From Tannerella sp. (lineage in GTDB: Bacteria > Bacteroidota > Bacteroidia > Bacteroidales > Tannerellaceae), in the NCBI GenBank assembly GCA_031289445.1, contig JAITPL010000180.1, positions 1 through 18,189 on the forward strand: 18,189 nt of DNA, read 5' to 3'. The position numbers and the translations under genes were made by a program. Under the pieces are notes generated by a model, which worked only from the letters and a program-made list of their open reading frames with translations, made no database searches and was not told the DNA's origin. This document shows positions 1 to 8,078 of the stretch, piece after piece (within the stretch, counting starts at the first letter, position 1; the number at the start of each line of letters is the position of its first letter).

Positions 1-269
1 TTGGTATAGTAGTCTTCGACGTACTTCTTGGCGTCGGCTACGCGGTTGGCGTCGAGGTCGCAGACCCCGATGATGCGGGCATGGTCGTATTTCCAAACCC
101 CCGGCATGTCATGGTCGCGCGAGATGCGTCCCGTGCCGATAGCGCCAATGTTGATGCGGTTAGATGGGGCGTTTTTCCCGAAGACTGAAGCCGGAACGAT
201 TGAAGGCAAGGCTATCATGCCCAAGCCGGCTGTAAGCGATTTCTTGATAAAATTTCTTCTTGTACTCAT
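1..269 (-). CDS. Gfo/Idh/MocA family oxidoreductase, N-terminal part
   Basis: Partial gene; only the first 89 codons are in the window and it runs off the left edge. The start is the ATG at 269-267. The protein opens MSTRRNFIKKSL, a twin-arginine-type signal followed by a hydrophobic stretch (GLGMIALPSIVPAS), so it is probably exported by Tat. Next comes INIGAIGTGRIS (about residues 39-50), a Rossmann nucleotide-binding turn, and then ARIIGVCDLDANRVADAKKY, the second strand with the acidic residue that reads the NAD(P) ribose. This arrangement is typical of exported Gfo/Idh/MocA dehydrogenases of Bacteroidota, which act on sugars or sugar derivatives. The substrate cannot be told because the C-terminal domain is missing. 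A -7 promoter box lies just upstream at 303-310. The family call is firm; the specific role is unknown. Confidence 0.85.
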   Translation of the reverse strand, partial: MSTRRNFIKKSLTAGLGMIALPSIVPASVFGKNAPSNRINIGAIGTGRISRDHDMPGVWKYDHARIIGVCDLDANRVADAKKYVEDYYT

Positions 270-302
270 AAATTTCGTTATTAAGATTAATAATTCAGGT
301 TG

Positions 303-310
303 CAAAGTTA
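303..310 (-). promoter_or_regulatory. Putative Bacteroidota -7 promoter box for the Gfo/Idh/MocA gene
   Basis: On the minus strand this reads TAACTTTG, a full match to the Bacteroidota -7 consensus TAnnTTTG, and lies 33 nt before the ATG at 269. A weak -33 candidate (TTTC, 335-332) sits 21 nt further upstream. A perfect 12-bp palindrome (AAAACATGTTTT, 367-378) lies behind it and could be an operator. Confidence 0.55.
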
Positions 311-428
311 CAAACTTGTTTTGGTATAAGCGAAAAAAACGCGAAAAAAAACGAAAAATATGTTGTAAAACATGTTTTTAACTGCTAATCGAGCAGTTTC
401 AGAACTCCAGACAGGAGCTAAAATAATT

Positions 429-493
429 AGAAGGTAGAAAGTTAGAAAGGTAGAAGTTAGAAAGTAGAAGTTAGAAAGTAGAAGGTAAAAGGT
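429..493. repeat. Degenerate heptamer tandem array (AGAAGTT/AGAAAGT type)
   Basis: The purine-rich strand parses into units of seven: AGAAGGT, AGAAAGT, then a 9-nt variant, then AGAAGTT, AGAAAGT, AGAAGTT, AGAAAGT, AGAAGGT, AAAAGGT. Only the third unit breaks the phase. It is intergenic and belongs to neither adjacent gene. Confidence 0.8.
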
Positions 494-570
494 AAAAACA
501 GCCAAAAGCCATCAGTTGATAGTCATCAACCAAAAGTCGTAATTTAATTCTCAATTCTCAATTGACAAGA

Positions 571-599
571 TATTGTACTTTGTACAATAAGGTTTTTTT
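571..599 (+). other. Perfect 8-bp stem hairpin followed by a T run
   Basis: TATTGTAC (571-578) and GTACAATA (582-589) are exact inverse complements around a TTT loop, and T7 follows at 593-599. The shape resembles an intrinsic terminator, but the stem is AT-rich and no rightward gene precedes it. A dyad operator is equally possible, so no function is assigned. Confidence 0.4.
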
Positions 600-678
600 G
601 GATATTATTTGTATAAATCACATCTTATTAGCGATAACTACTTTACCGAGTCGGGAGTTCCGAGTTTATCTCACACTT

Positions 679-710
679 TTTGGCAGTCTCAATATTTTCG
701 TGTACTTTTG
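679..710 (+). promoter_or_regulatory. Bacteroidota-type promoter for the esterase gene
   Basis: TTTG at 679-682 and TACTTTTG at 703-710 match the -33 (TTTG) and -7 (TAnnTTTG) elements with a 20-nt spacer, within the usual 19-21. Transcription would begin near 715, giving a leader of about 80 nt that contains the whole heptamer array at 721-783. Confidence 0.65.
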
Positions 711-720
711 TCGAACTATT

Positions 721-783
721 ATTCACTAATCATTAATCACTAATCGTTATTCACTATTCACTATTCACTATTCACTATTCACT
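721..783. repeat. Heptamer tandem array (ATTCACT) in the esterase 5' leader
   Basis: Nine consecutive 7-bp units in unbroken phase: ATTCACT, AATCATT, AATCACT, AATCGTT, then five perfect ATTCACT copies (749-783). The array ends 11 bp before the ATG at 795 and lies downstream of the predicted promoter, so it should be transcribed. Confidence 0.9.
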
Positions 784-794
784 ATTTTAAAGCT

Positions 795-1697
795 ATGCAA
801 ATTCCTGAAATTAAAGTATATACGCAAGAGGAGCTGATCAAGAAAGTTTCTTTTATAAAGAAGATGAGAGAGTGGTCGTCGAGGCGCAGTCGGAAGAATA
901 GAAAAGGCAAAGAGATGTTTTTCGACACCGAAGCCGGACGTGTCCGTACCCTGACTTATGGTTTTGATAATCATGCAACTCAGGCTCTTTTTGTTGACAT
1001 TCACGGCGGTGGCTTCATCTTTGGCGACCCTGAGATGGATGACCCTTACAATCAACAACTTGCAGAAGAGGCAGGTATAAAAATCGTAAGCATAGATTAC
1101 AGTCTGGCGCCCGAACATCCCTTTCCGGCGGCTATCGACGAATGTTATGCAACGGTCAAATACATGCAGACCCATGCTTCGGAGCTGGGCATTGACGCCG
1201 GACGAATTGCAGTTGGAGGACATAGCGCAGGCGGCAACTTCACGGCGGCAATATGTATCCGCAACGCTATGACCAAAGAGTTGAACATCAAGGCTGCCAT
1301 ACTCGATTATCCACCGCTTGACGTTTATACCGATGCTTATGAGAAGCCTCGGGGCAAAGGCTTCATGGCGCGTTTCATGTTGCCGCCCAAACGCAGCCGT
1401 ATCTTTGACGCCTGTTATTGCACTGACCGCGAAGCGCGGCGCAACCCTTTGATATCGCCGCTCTATGCCTCGGACGACGAGTTGGCCGCTTTCCCGCCTG
1501 TGTTGGTTATCACTGCCGGTCGCGATTCGTTATGCGCTGAGGGAGACCGTTTTGCCGAGCGCTTGAGAAGCGTCGGCACAAGAGTACTTCACCGTCGTTT
1601 CGACAAAGCTCAACACGGTTTCACACTGTTCGACAGTCCCGACGCCCGCGAAGGCCGGCGACTGATAACCGAATTTCTAAGAAAAGAGCTGACTTAA
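795..1697 (+). CDS. Alpha/beta hydrolase, hormone-sensitive lipase (family IV) type esterase
   Basis: A 300-residue serine hydrolase that probably cleaves short-chain or acetyl esters. Visible family marks are the oxyanion-hole motif HGGG (residues 70-73), the nucleophile elbow GGHSAGG with Ser144, the acid AGRD with Asp244, and the base QHGF with His274. The DYSLAPEHPFPAA segment (101-113) is also characteristic of the HSL/family IV group. There is no signal peptide; the N-terminus is strongly basic (KKMREWSSRRSRKNRKGK, about 22-39), so the enzyme is probably cytoplasmic. Length is normal for the family. The start at 795 is the only sensible one and lies just after a heptamer array. It stands alone, convergent with the glycogen operon, and the two stop codons are only 18 bp apart. 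The substrate cannot be deduced; acetyl-xylan or other carbohydrate esters are possible but unproven. Confidence 0.88.
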   Translation: MQIPEIKVYTQEELIKKVSFIKKMREWSSRRSRKNRKGKEMFFDTEAGRVRTLTYGFDNHATQALFVDIHGGGFIFGDPEMDDPYNQQLAEEAGIKIVSIDYSLAPEHPFPAAIDECYATVKYMQTHASELGIDAGRIAVGGHSAGGNFTAAICIRNAMTKELNIKAAILDYPPLDVYTDAYEKPRGKGFMARFMLPPKRSRIFDACYCTDREARRNPLISPLYASDDELAAFPPVLVITAGRDSLCAEGDRFAERLRSVGTRVLHRRFDKAQHGFTLFDSPDAREGRRLITEFLRKELT

Positions 1698-1705
1698 CAC
1701 TTAAC
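1692..1705. repeat. Two-copy heptamer repeat at the esterase stop codon
   Basis: ACTTAAC occurs twice in tandem, followed by a partial third unit ACTCAGC (1706-1712). The first copy contains the TAA stop of the esterase gene. It fills most of the 18-bp gap between the two convergent genes. Confidence 0.6.
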
Positions 1706-1715
1706 ACTCAGCACG

Positions 1716-4283
1716 TCAGAACTGTATCCATTTGATGTATGCAAAATCCATCCGGTGGGGCAGAGCGGGGTTGTCGGGATAGATGCGGCAGCCTACTTTC
1801 AGATGCCCGAACTCGGCGTTCGTGCGCTTCAACTCGAAATACAACTTGGCGCCGTCTTCCTGTTTTAACTCGAAAGGTTCGGTCGAGATGAGTTCTATGC
1901 GGTGATTATCCGGATTCTCGCGGGCATAGACGAGGTCTATTCCAAGCATGGCCTTCAAGTCCTTGCGGTTGATGATTACCTCGACGACGTAATCTTCGCC
2001 TACAATTGTTTGAAACTCCGACTTGGTGGCAAGCGTCATCGATTCCACGGTGAACGAATTCCAGTGGGCGGCCACTTCTTTCTTCCAGTCGGCTATCTTG
2101 CGGGCTTCGGCGTACTTGTTTTTTGTCAGTGTAGCCGAGCGCGTCGCCAATTTATTGTAGAAGCGGTCGAAATAGTCGTCCATCATTCGCTTCATCGTAT
2201 AGTCGGGCGCAATCTGCGACATGGAGTTCTTGATGTACTGCACCCATTCGGGCGAGTAACCCTTGCTGTTCTTGGCGTAATAGAGAGGTATGATTTCGTC
2301 TTCGAGCAGGTGATAAATTGTGGCTGCATCGAGTTGGTCCTGATACTGTTGATTGTCGTAAGTACGTTTGTCGGTGAGCGCCCAGCCTGCCCCTTCGCGG
2401 TAGCCTTCGTACCACCAGCCGTCGAGTACCGAGAGGTTGAGTACGCCGTTCATTTCGGCTTTCTCGCCCGATGTGCCGGAGGCTTCGAGCGGTCGTGTAG
2501 GAGTATTTATCCACACATCGACGCCGGTAACAAGACGCCGTGCAAGCCGCATGTCATAGTTTTCGAGGAAGATTATCTTGCCCAGAAACTCCGGTCGGCG
2601 CGAGATTTCGATTATATGCTTGATAAGTCCCTGACCGCCGCCGTCAGCGGGATGCGCCTTGCCGGTGAAAACAAACTGCACCGGATACTGCACGTTGTTG
2701 ACTATCTTCTCAAGCCGTTCGAGGTCGGTAAAGAGCAGATGTGCGCGTTTGTAGGTAGCGAAACGGCGACCGAAGCCGAATATCAGAGCGTCGGGATTAA
2801 TACGGTCAAGGATGGTAACCACTTTCGAGGGGTCGCCTTGATTCTTGAGCCAGTTGTCGGTGTATTGCGTCTTGATATAATCAACTAACTTGTATTTAAG
2901 CGCTTTGCGTATATCCCAAATCTTGGCGTCCGGCGCTTGTTGTATTTTTCCCCAGATAGCTTTGTTCGACTGGTCTTTAACAAAATCCGGCCCGAAATGT
3001 TCGTTGCAAAATTCTTTCCACTCGGTAGCCATCCACGTAGGTGTATGAACGCCGTTTGTTACGTAGCCGACATGCAGTTCTTCAGGGAAATAGCCTTTCC
3101 ACAGGGGGGAGAACATCACCTGCGATACTTTGCCGTGAAGCAGGCTCACACCGTTGGCTTCCTGACAGGTATTGAGTGCGAAAGTACTCATGCAGAATTT
3201 CTCGTTATTGCCGGGAGTAGTACGTCCCATGTCGATAAATTCCTGCCATGTGATGCCGAGTTTCTGGGGAAAGTGCCCCAAATACTTCCCGAACAGTTCC
3301 TCGTCGAAGTAATCATGGCCGGCTGGAACAGGCGTATGAACGGTATAAAGCGAGGAGGCACGCACGACTTCGAGAGCCTCGTTAAATTCAAGTTTGTCGT
3401 TCTCGATATAATCTACAAGCCTCTGGGCGTTGATAAGCGCCGCATGGCCTTCGTTGCAGTGATAGACCTGCTTCCGGATGCCTAATTTATTAAGCAGGAG
3501 GATGCCGCCTATGCCGAGGAGATATTCCTGTTTCATTCGGTTTTCCCAATCGCCGCCATAGAGTTGATGCGTGATTGAGCGGTCCCATTCGGAGTTTGCG
3601 GGGATGTCGGTATCCATCAGGTAGAGCGGGATACGACCGACGTTCACTTTCCAGATGTGGACATAGACTATACGGTCGTGGAAGGGCACTTCGAGCAGCA
3701 TTGGAGCGCCGTCGGAGGTTGTTACCTGCGTCAGCGGCAGGGAGGTGAAATCCTGAGCCTCATAGTTGGCTATCTGCTGTCCTTCCATCGAGAGGGTCTG
3801 CGTGAAATAGCCGTAGCGGTAAAGGAAGCCGACGGCGGTCATGTCAACGTTTGAGTCGCTGGCCTCTTTGAGATAGTCGCCCGCAAGGACGCCCAGACCG
3901 CCGGAGTAGATTTTGAGGATATTGGTCAGGCCGTATTCCATGCTGAAATATGCTATGGAAGGGCGAGAGCGGTCAGGCTCGACGTTCATGTAGGCCTTGA
4001 ACAGTTCGTGAGAGTAACGTATTTTCATCAACAAGGTCTGGTCGGCAAGTATTTCGTTGATACGTTTTTTCGACAGCTGTTGCAGGACTGCTACAGGGTT
4101 GCCTTCGGTTTTCTTCCACAGTTTGGGTGCAAGTTCGCTGAAGAGTTTGGTTTCCTCGTGGTTCCAAACCCACCAGATATTGTTGGCGATTTCGTTGAGC
4201 GGTTTCAGTGCGTCCGGCAGCTCGGTGTAGGAGTAGAGGTCATGCCAGATTTGTTCGTTTGAGTTTGATGTAGGGATTCTCAT
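1716..4283 (-). CDS. glgP: Alpha-glucan (glycogen) phosphorylase, GT35 family
   Basis: An 855-residue pyridoxal-phosphate enzyme that releases glucose-1-phosphate from the ends of glycogen or maltodextrin. The N-terminus carries the conserved region of the short bacterial type (formerly DUF3417; IWWVWNHEE, residues 36-44). The phosphorylase body follows, with AYFSMEYGL (111-119), YHCNEGHAA (274-282), [10 protein letters not shown] (408-417) and [12 protein letters not shown] (503-514). The PLP lysine should be Lys608 in [14 protein letters not shown], with [16 protein letters not shown] close after it. A beta-rich C-terminal tail (about 750-855) is usual for the Bacteroidota version. It is the second gene of a leftward operon, 11 nt after the glycogen synthase stop, with an A-rich leader and no Shine-Dalgarno. 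Synthase and phosphorylase together imply storage and recycling of glycogen. Confidence 0.95.
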   Translation of the reverse strand: MRIPTSNSNEQIWHDLYSYTELPDALKPLNEIANNIWWVWNHEETKLFSELAPKLWKKTEGNPVAVLQQLSKKRINEILADQTLLMKIRYSHELFKAYMNVEPDRSRPSIAYFSMEYGLTNILKIYSGGLGVLAGDYLKEASDSNVDMTAVGFLYRYGYFTQTLSMEGQQIANYEAQDFTSLPLTQVTTSDGAPMLLEVPFHDRIVYVHIWKVNVGRIPLYLMDTDIPANSEWDRSITHQLYGGDWENRMKQEYLLGIGGILLLNKLGIRKQVYHCNEGHAALINAQRLVDYIENDKLEFNEALEVVRASSLYTVHTPVPAGHDYFDEELFGKYLGHFPQKLGITWQEFIDMGRTTPGNNEKFCMSTFALNTCQEANGVSLLHGKVSQVMFSPLWKGYFPEELHVGYVTNGVHTPTWMATEWKEFCNEHFGPDFVKDQSNKAIWGKIQQAPDAKIWDIRKALKYKLVDYIKTQYTDNWLKNQGDPSKVVTILDRINPDALIFGFGRRFATYKRAHLLFTDLERLEKIVNNVQYPVQFVFTGKAHPADGGGQGLIKHIIEISRRPEFLGKIIFLENYDMRLARRLVTGVDVWINTPTRPLEASGTSGEKAEMNGVLNLSVLDGWWYEGYREGAGWALTDKRTYDNQQYQDQLDAATIYHLLEDEIIPLYYAKNSKGYSPEWVQYIKNSMSQIAPDYTMKRMMDDYFDRFYNKLATRSATLTKNKYAEARKIADWKKEVAAHWNSFTVESMTLATKSEFQTIVGEDYVVEVIINRKDLKAMLGIDLVYARENPDNHRIELISTEPFELKQEDGAKLYFELKRTNAEFGHLKVGCRIYPDNPALPHRMDFAYIKWIQF

Positions 4284-4294
4284 TTCTTTAATAT

Positions 4295-6067
4295 TTATTT
4301 TTTATTTCTTATTGTAGCGTTGATAAATGCCTTGTCGAAGGCAGCGTAGTAGTGTTTGATAAAGCGTTTCCATTCGGCTTTATGGGCAAGACGGAAGCAG
4401 CGTCGGCGAAGGACGGCTTGGTCGGCCGACATAAGGGCGAGGAGCGACTTCGAGATGCTGTGGATAAGATCCGGATAGTTGTCGTCACTGCGATGAATCA
4501 CGGTGGCGGCAGATATGCGAAGGGCGGCGTCGTTGCTATGGGCATCGTCGTCGGAGGGATTGGCAGCCTCGTCGGAAAGATTGGCCTCGTCGGAAGGATT
4601 GGCTGCCGCGGCTCCGTAAAGGGTGACTGCGTCGTCGTCGGCTGCATCGACAACCTCATCGTCATCGGTCAATGCAGTCTGCGACTGTGCCCATATTCCG
4701 AAGCCGGCAAGGTCGGTTGTAATCGTAGGGATGCCGAAGGCTACGCTCTCAAGCGGCGTATAACCCCAAGGCTCGTAGTAGGAGGCGAAGACGGTTGCGT
4801 CCAAGCCTATGAGCAGGTCGTAGTAGGAGAGGTTGAAGATACCGTCGTAACTGTCTAAATAGCATGGCACAAAGACTATCCTGACATTGTCTTTCGGCGT
4901 GTTGGTGAATCCTGTGGAGAGGATACGGCTCATCACTCGGTCATGACTCATATCCTTGAGCCAGTGAGTGAGAAAAGGTGTTTGCAAGCCTTTCGCCGGT
5001 ACGGTATCGTTTGCGAGCAGATACTTGAGGTCGGCTCGCACATCGTGCACATCGGCCGGAATCATTATAAATGCCACGACTTGGCGTTTGAGACCGGTGT
5101 TTGTGCGCAGTTCGTTCATTGTATCCAAAAAGACGTCAATGCCTTTGTTCCTATACTCGTATCTCCCGCTTGTGGCTACAAGAAAAGCGTCTTCGGCAAC
5201 AGCATATCTGGTCAGTTTTTCTACCGTACGGATTAGTGTAGCCCTTGCCGCTGCGCGTTTTGCGGAATATTGCTCGGCGGGCGGCACAATTTCGCGCTCG
5301 AAACCGTTTGGCGTAACGACGTCGGGTGCCCGGTCAAGCAACTGACGGCATTCGATGGCTGTTATCTCGCTCACAGTCGTGAAACAGTCAATATAATGAG
5401 CAGTCTGCTTCTCTAACGAATGTTTGGCTTCGACGTTGAGTTCCCTCGCCATCTGGTCGCCGACGAAGTGGTGCAGACAGCTGTGGAGGGGCTTGTCATG
5501 GCCTGCAATAGAGCGGCCTGTCGTGGTTGCGTGCGTAGTAAAGAGAGTTGCTATCCGGGGTACCTTCTTTTGAAGATACAGTGCGCCCATGCAGAGCATC
5601 CACTCGTTGAAAAGCGCTGCTACATGCTTGGTTTCCAGCCGGTGAAACCTATAGAAGCTCTCAATGACCAAAGCGACGGAGTATGCGAAGATGCACGACT
5701 CGTCGTAATCACCGTAGGCGTGCGACGAATCGACTTTGAAGCTCTCCCATATCTCGTAATAAAGAGCATCGCGACGGTCGTAGAACGTCTTATAGGCCAC
5801 AAGCATAGCTATTGGCTTGCCGGGCACTCGCCACCGCCCGGTCCTGACTTTAAGGTCCTTGGGCAAGGACGCTTTCCATACCTCAAACATCGAGGCGTCT
5901 TCCTCGAAGTCATCCGGTACAGTGTTAAGGTCGGGGCCAATAAAAATGATGTTGTCGTGAAAGTCGTCGGTCAGTGTGCGGGCTTTGGAGGCCAGAACGG
6001 TATAAATGCCGCCCATCTTGTTGCAAACTTCCCAACTGCTTTCGAATAAATAATCGGGTCTAATCAT
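4295..6067 (-). CDS. Glycogen synthase, GT3 (eukaryotic-type) family
   Basis: A 590-residue retaining glycosyltransferase. It starts [18 protein letters not shown] (residues 8-25), the sugar-nucleotide-binding GGIYTV motif of GT3 glycogen synthases, the class found in animals, fungi and Bacteroidota. Further marks are [13 protein letters not shown] (174-186), TVSEITAIE (231-239), TPNGF (252-256), [12 protein letters not shown] (300-311) and the catalytic E-x7-E in [10 protein letters not shown] (Glu432 and Glu440). GT3 enzymes use UDP-glucose, so no glgC partner is needed. After [13 protein letters not shown] (451-463) lies a low-complexity acidic stretch of about 55 residues (464-520) containing NPSDE-like repeats, where relatives have a short loop; the fold resumes at [14 protein letters not shown]. 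The C-terminus is basic. First gene of the operon with glgP; a -7 box sits 23 nt upstream of the start. Confidence 0.92.
   Translation of the reverse strand: MIRPDYLFESSWEVCNKMGGIYTVLASKARTLTDDFHDNIIFIGPDLNTVPDDFEEDASMFEVWKASLPKDLKVRTGRWRVPGKPIAMLVAYKTFYDRRDALYYEIWESFKVDSSHAYGDYDESCIFAYSVALVIESFYRFHRLETKHVAALFNEWMLCMGALYLQKKVPRIATLFTTHATTTGRSIAGHDKPLHSCLHHFVGDQMARELNVEAKHSLEKQTAHYIDCFTTVSEITAIECRQLLDRAPDVVTPNGFEREIVPPAEQYSAKRAAARATLIRTVEKLTRYAVAEDAFLVATSGRYEYRNKGIDVFLDTMNELRTNTGLKRQVVAFIMIPADVHDVRADLKYLLANDTVPAKGLQTPFLTHWLKDMSHDRVMSRILSTGFTNTPKDNVRIVFVPCYLDSYDGIFNLSYYDLLIGLDATVFASYYEPWGYTPLESVAFGIPTITTDLAGFGIWAQSQTALTDDDEVVDAADDDAVTLYGAAAANPSDEANLSDEAANPSDDDAHSNDAALRISAATVIHRSDDNYPDLIHSISKSLLALMSADQAVLRRRCFRLAHKAEWKRFIKHYYAAFDKAFINATIRNKK
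4508..4678 (-). repeat. Low-complexity acidic repeat insertion within the glycogen synthase gene
   Basis: In-frame region coding for Asp/Ala/Asn/Ser-rich sequence. Its core is three imperfect tandem DNA units (4550-4570, 4571-4588 and 4589-4609 on the plus strand, all beginning GTCGGA) of 21, 18 and about 21 bp, encoding AANPSDD, EANLSD and [12 protein letters not shown] peptides. All lengths are multiples of three, so the frame is kept. Confidence 0.75.
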
Positions 6068-6090
6068 CTTTTTATTGTTAAATCAGGCCA

Positions 6091-6098
6091 CAAAGATA
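6091..6098 (-). promoter_or_regulatory. -7 promoter box for the glycogen operon
   Basis: On the minus strand this is TATCTTTG, matching TAnnTTTG, 23 nt before the synthase ATG at 6067. I see no convincing -33 TTTG at the expected distance. Confidence 0.55.
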
Positions 6099-6215
6099 GT
6101 GATTTTATCGGAAATAAGATATTTTTCTATGATTATGTTGTTTATTTTTACTTTGCGCTGCAAATTTTTTCCGGCAACGAAAGGCACGCAGATGAGATTT
6201 TCGCCGATATGGAAT

Positions 6216-6246
6216 TTTCGTAATACGATTTTAATTTGTATCTTTG
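6216..6246 (+). promoter_or_regulatory. Promoter for the AAA-ATPase-like gene
   Basis: TTTC at 6216-6219, a 19-nt spacer, then TATCTTTG at 6239-6246, matching the Bacteroidota -33/-7 pattern. The start codon follows after 18 nt, so the leader would be only about 12-15 nt. Confidence 0.6.
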
Positions 6247-6264
6247 TGCACAAAATAGAAGCTT

Positions 6265-7995
6265 ATGGAAGCAAAAAAGCCAAGAAAACTGCCTTACGGC
6301 ATGTCGAATTTCGAGACGTTAATTACTAGTAATTACGTCTATGTGGATAAAACCCGATTCGTTGAATACATTGAAAATGAGTCGAATAGAAACTTGTTCT
6401 TTACTCGTCCGCGCAAGTTCGGCAAGAGTTTGTTCCTCAACATGTTGTCACATTACTATGATTTTGGAATGGCGGATAAGTTTGAACGCCTTTTCGGTGA
6501 TCTCTATATCGGCAAACATCCGACGCCAAACAAGAACAACTATGTAGTTCTGGACTTGGATTTTTCGGGCTTGGATACTACAAGCGAAGAGCGTTTTAGA
6601 GAATCGTTTGCCGGAAGGATTGAAGGGGCTGTAAGCAACTGTTTTTTATCGCATCGGGATATAATTCCAAATGCTGAGACTGTTTCGGATGAATTGGATC
6701 GCGCTAACGGTCGCATCGGCATTGCGGCTTTGAATCTTGTTTTCAGTCTGGCGAAAAAAAACGACAAGAAAGTTTTCATAATCATCGACGAGTACGACCA
6801 TTTTGCCAACGATATCATCGCTACGGGCGAAGGAGATGGAGATGAGTACTATCGCAAAATGGTGGGTGCAAACAGTATAGTGCGCGATTTCTACGAGACG
6901 CTGAAAATAAACAGTAAAACCGTTATCGAACGTATCCTGATTGTCGGCATCACCCCTATCATGCTCGACGATATGACCAGCGGGTTTAATATCTCGAACA
7001 ACATCTCGCTCGACCCGACTTATAACGAAATTCTCGGTTTCACGCACGAAGAAGTTGAATATCTGATACGTGAAGCGAATATCGATCCATCGTGGATTAA
7101 TATTGACCTCAAAAAGTTATATAACGGCTATCTCTTTCACAGCAGGGGCGAAAACCCAGTCTATAACCCATCAATGATGCTTTATATCTTCAATCAAATC
7201 CTCAAGTTCAAAAACGAAAACAAAGATTTGATTGACGAGAACCTCAAGATGGATTACGGTCGGATATCCATGCTGTTCCGCAGGGAAGAAAACCGTCAAC
7301 AGTTGATGGATATTGTGAACAATGGCAGTATTAGAGGTGAAGTTATACCCAAATTTTCGCTTAACGAGTTGACCGAAAGCAGCCGCTTCGTGTCACTCCT
7401 TTTCTATTTCGGCCTGCTGACCATCGACAACACTACTCCAAAACCTATGCTTACAATCCCCAACTATTCCATCAAAATGGTTTATTTGGAGTATATCTCG
7501 AAACTGACACGTGATCGCAACGAGAAGATTCGCGAAGACTTCAGTATATTGTCAGGCGCTACTTACGACCTTGCTTTCGACGGCAAGGCTCAGCAATTCA
7601 TCGAATATATCAGCACGGTTTTTGTCAGCAAGCTCTCGGATAGAGACCTGCGACAGTTTGATGAGAAGTATCTGAAAATAATACTGCTGACTAACCTCTT
7701 TTATGGCAAGTACTTTATTCCGATTTCAGAGATGGAGGTCTCGGAGGGCGTTACCGACATCTACCTGATGCGCAGCGGGATATTCCGCGATATGCCATAC
7801 GAATGGGTTTGGGAGATAAAGTATGTCAAGCAGAAAGACGCGGGAAAGGCGACAGTAATTGAGGCCAAGAAACAGCAGTCGCGCGAGCAGTTGGCCAAGT
7901 ATCGCGCCTCGCACCTCTTCCGCGATCGTACCGACGTCCGCTACCTGTCCGTCATCTTTATCGGCAAGAAAAAGGTAGAGATAGAAGAAATTTAA
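6265..7995 (+). CDS. AAA-ATPase-like protein with C-terminal PD-(D/E)XK nuclease-like domain
   Basis: A 576-residue protein of the family whose N-terminal domain is known as AAA-ATPase_like (Pfam PF09820) and whose C-terminal domain is a PD-(D/E)XK nuclease-superfamily fold (PF08011, former DUF1703). The start LPYGMSNFETLITSNYVYVD (9-28) is the family signature. A Walker A variant RPRKFGKSLF is at 48-57, with K replacing the usual GxGK spacing, and Walker B VFIIIDEYDHF at 170-180. The C-terminal catalytic candidates are Asp498 in EGVTDIYL and Glu517-Ile-Lys519 in YEWVWEIKYVK. No signal peptide or membrane segment is seen. The family is often present in many copies in Bacteroidales and its role is not established; defence, nucleic-acid processing or mobile-element functions have all been considered plausible. 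It is a single-gene unit with its own promoter. The C-terminus looks intact. Confidence 0.88.
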   Translation: MEAKKPRKLPYGMSNFETLITSNYVYVDKTRFVEYIENESNRNLFFTRPRKFGKSLFLNMLSHYYDFGMADKFERLFGDLYIGKHPTPNKNNYVVLDLDFSGLDTTSEERFRESFAGRIEGAVSNCFLSHRDIIPNAETVSDELDRANGRIGIAALNLVFSLAKKNDKKVFIIIDEYDHFANDIIATGEGDGDEYYRKMVGANSIVRDFYETLKINSKTVIERILIVGITPIMLDDMTSGFNISNNISLDPTYNEILGFTHEEVEYLIREANIDPSWINIDLKKLYNGYLFHSRGENPVYNPSMMLYIFNQILKFKNENKDLIDENLKMDYGRISMLFRREENRQQLMDIVNNGSIRGEVIPKFSLNELTESSRFVSLLFYFGLLTIDNTTPKPMLTIPNYSIKMVYLEYISKLTRDRNEKIREDFSILSGATYDLAFDGKAQQFIEYISTVFVSKLSDRDLRQFDEKYLKIILLTNLFYGKYFIPISEMEVSEGVTDIYLMRSGIFRDMPYEWVWEIKYVKQKDAGKATVIEAKKQQSREQLAKYRASHLFRDRTDVRYLSVIFIGKKKVEIEEI

Positions 7996-8008
7996 GAATA
8001 TTTAACAC

Positions 8009-8035
8009 TATTCTTTATTCCATATCTCCCACGAG
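8009..8035. repeat. Direct repeat copy 1: duplicated aroE 3' end
   Basis: A 27-bp segment matching 8080-8106 with one mismatch (C/T at 8032 versus 8103). On the minus strand it encodes SWEIWNKE followed by a stop, the same eight residues that end AroE. It lies 71 bp beyond the functional copy, in the gap between the AAA-ATPase-like gene and aroE. Confidence 0.85.
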
Positions 8036-8078
8036 TTCCAAAGATTCGCTAATCAACGAATTGGATTATCCGACAACT

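Larger units (their letters stand above)
270..794. other. 525-bp AT-rich intergenic region rich in short repeats and palindromes
   Basis: I find no convincing gene here. Besides the two promoters it holds a perfect palindrome AAAACATGTTTT (367-378), a hairpin AACTGCT-AATCG-AGCAGTT (380-398), a heptamer array of purine-rich units (429-493), a hairpin GTTGAT-AGTC-ATCAAC (515-530), three heptamers AATTCTC, AATTCTC, AATTGAC (546-566), a hairpin TATTGTAC-TTT-GTACAATA (571-589) followed by a run of seven T (593-599), and a second long heptamer array (721-783). Open frames across it are short and have repeat-like composition. Confidence 0.75.

Noticed and set aside
28..381. Rightward open frame over the left edge
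   Set aside because: It overlaps the Tat-type oxidoreductase on the opposite strand and then runs into lysine/arginine-rich intergenic translation.
571..599. Intrinsic terminator
   Set aside because: The stem is AT-rich and no rightward gene precedes it, so it is listed only as a hairpin of unknown role.
721..783. CRISPR array
   Set aside because: The units are only 7 bp with no spacers and there are no cas genes; this is a simple tandem repeat.
1902..2888. Long rightward open frame of 328 codons opposite glgP
   Set aside because: It lies wholly inside glgP on the other strand, has no recognisable domain, and reflects the GC-biased third positions of glgP.
5420..6049. Rightward open frame of 209 codons opposite the glycogen synthase
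   Set aside because: Antisense shadow; the GT3 motifs fix the leftward reading.
6075..6329. Small rightward gene upstream of the AAA-ATPase-like gene
   Set aside because: It spans the promoter and overlaps the real start in another frame; no protein family is recognisable.
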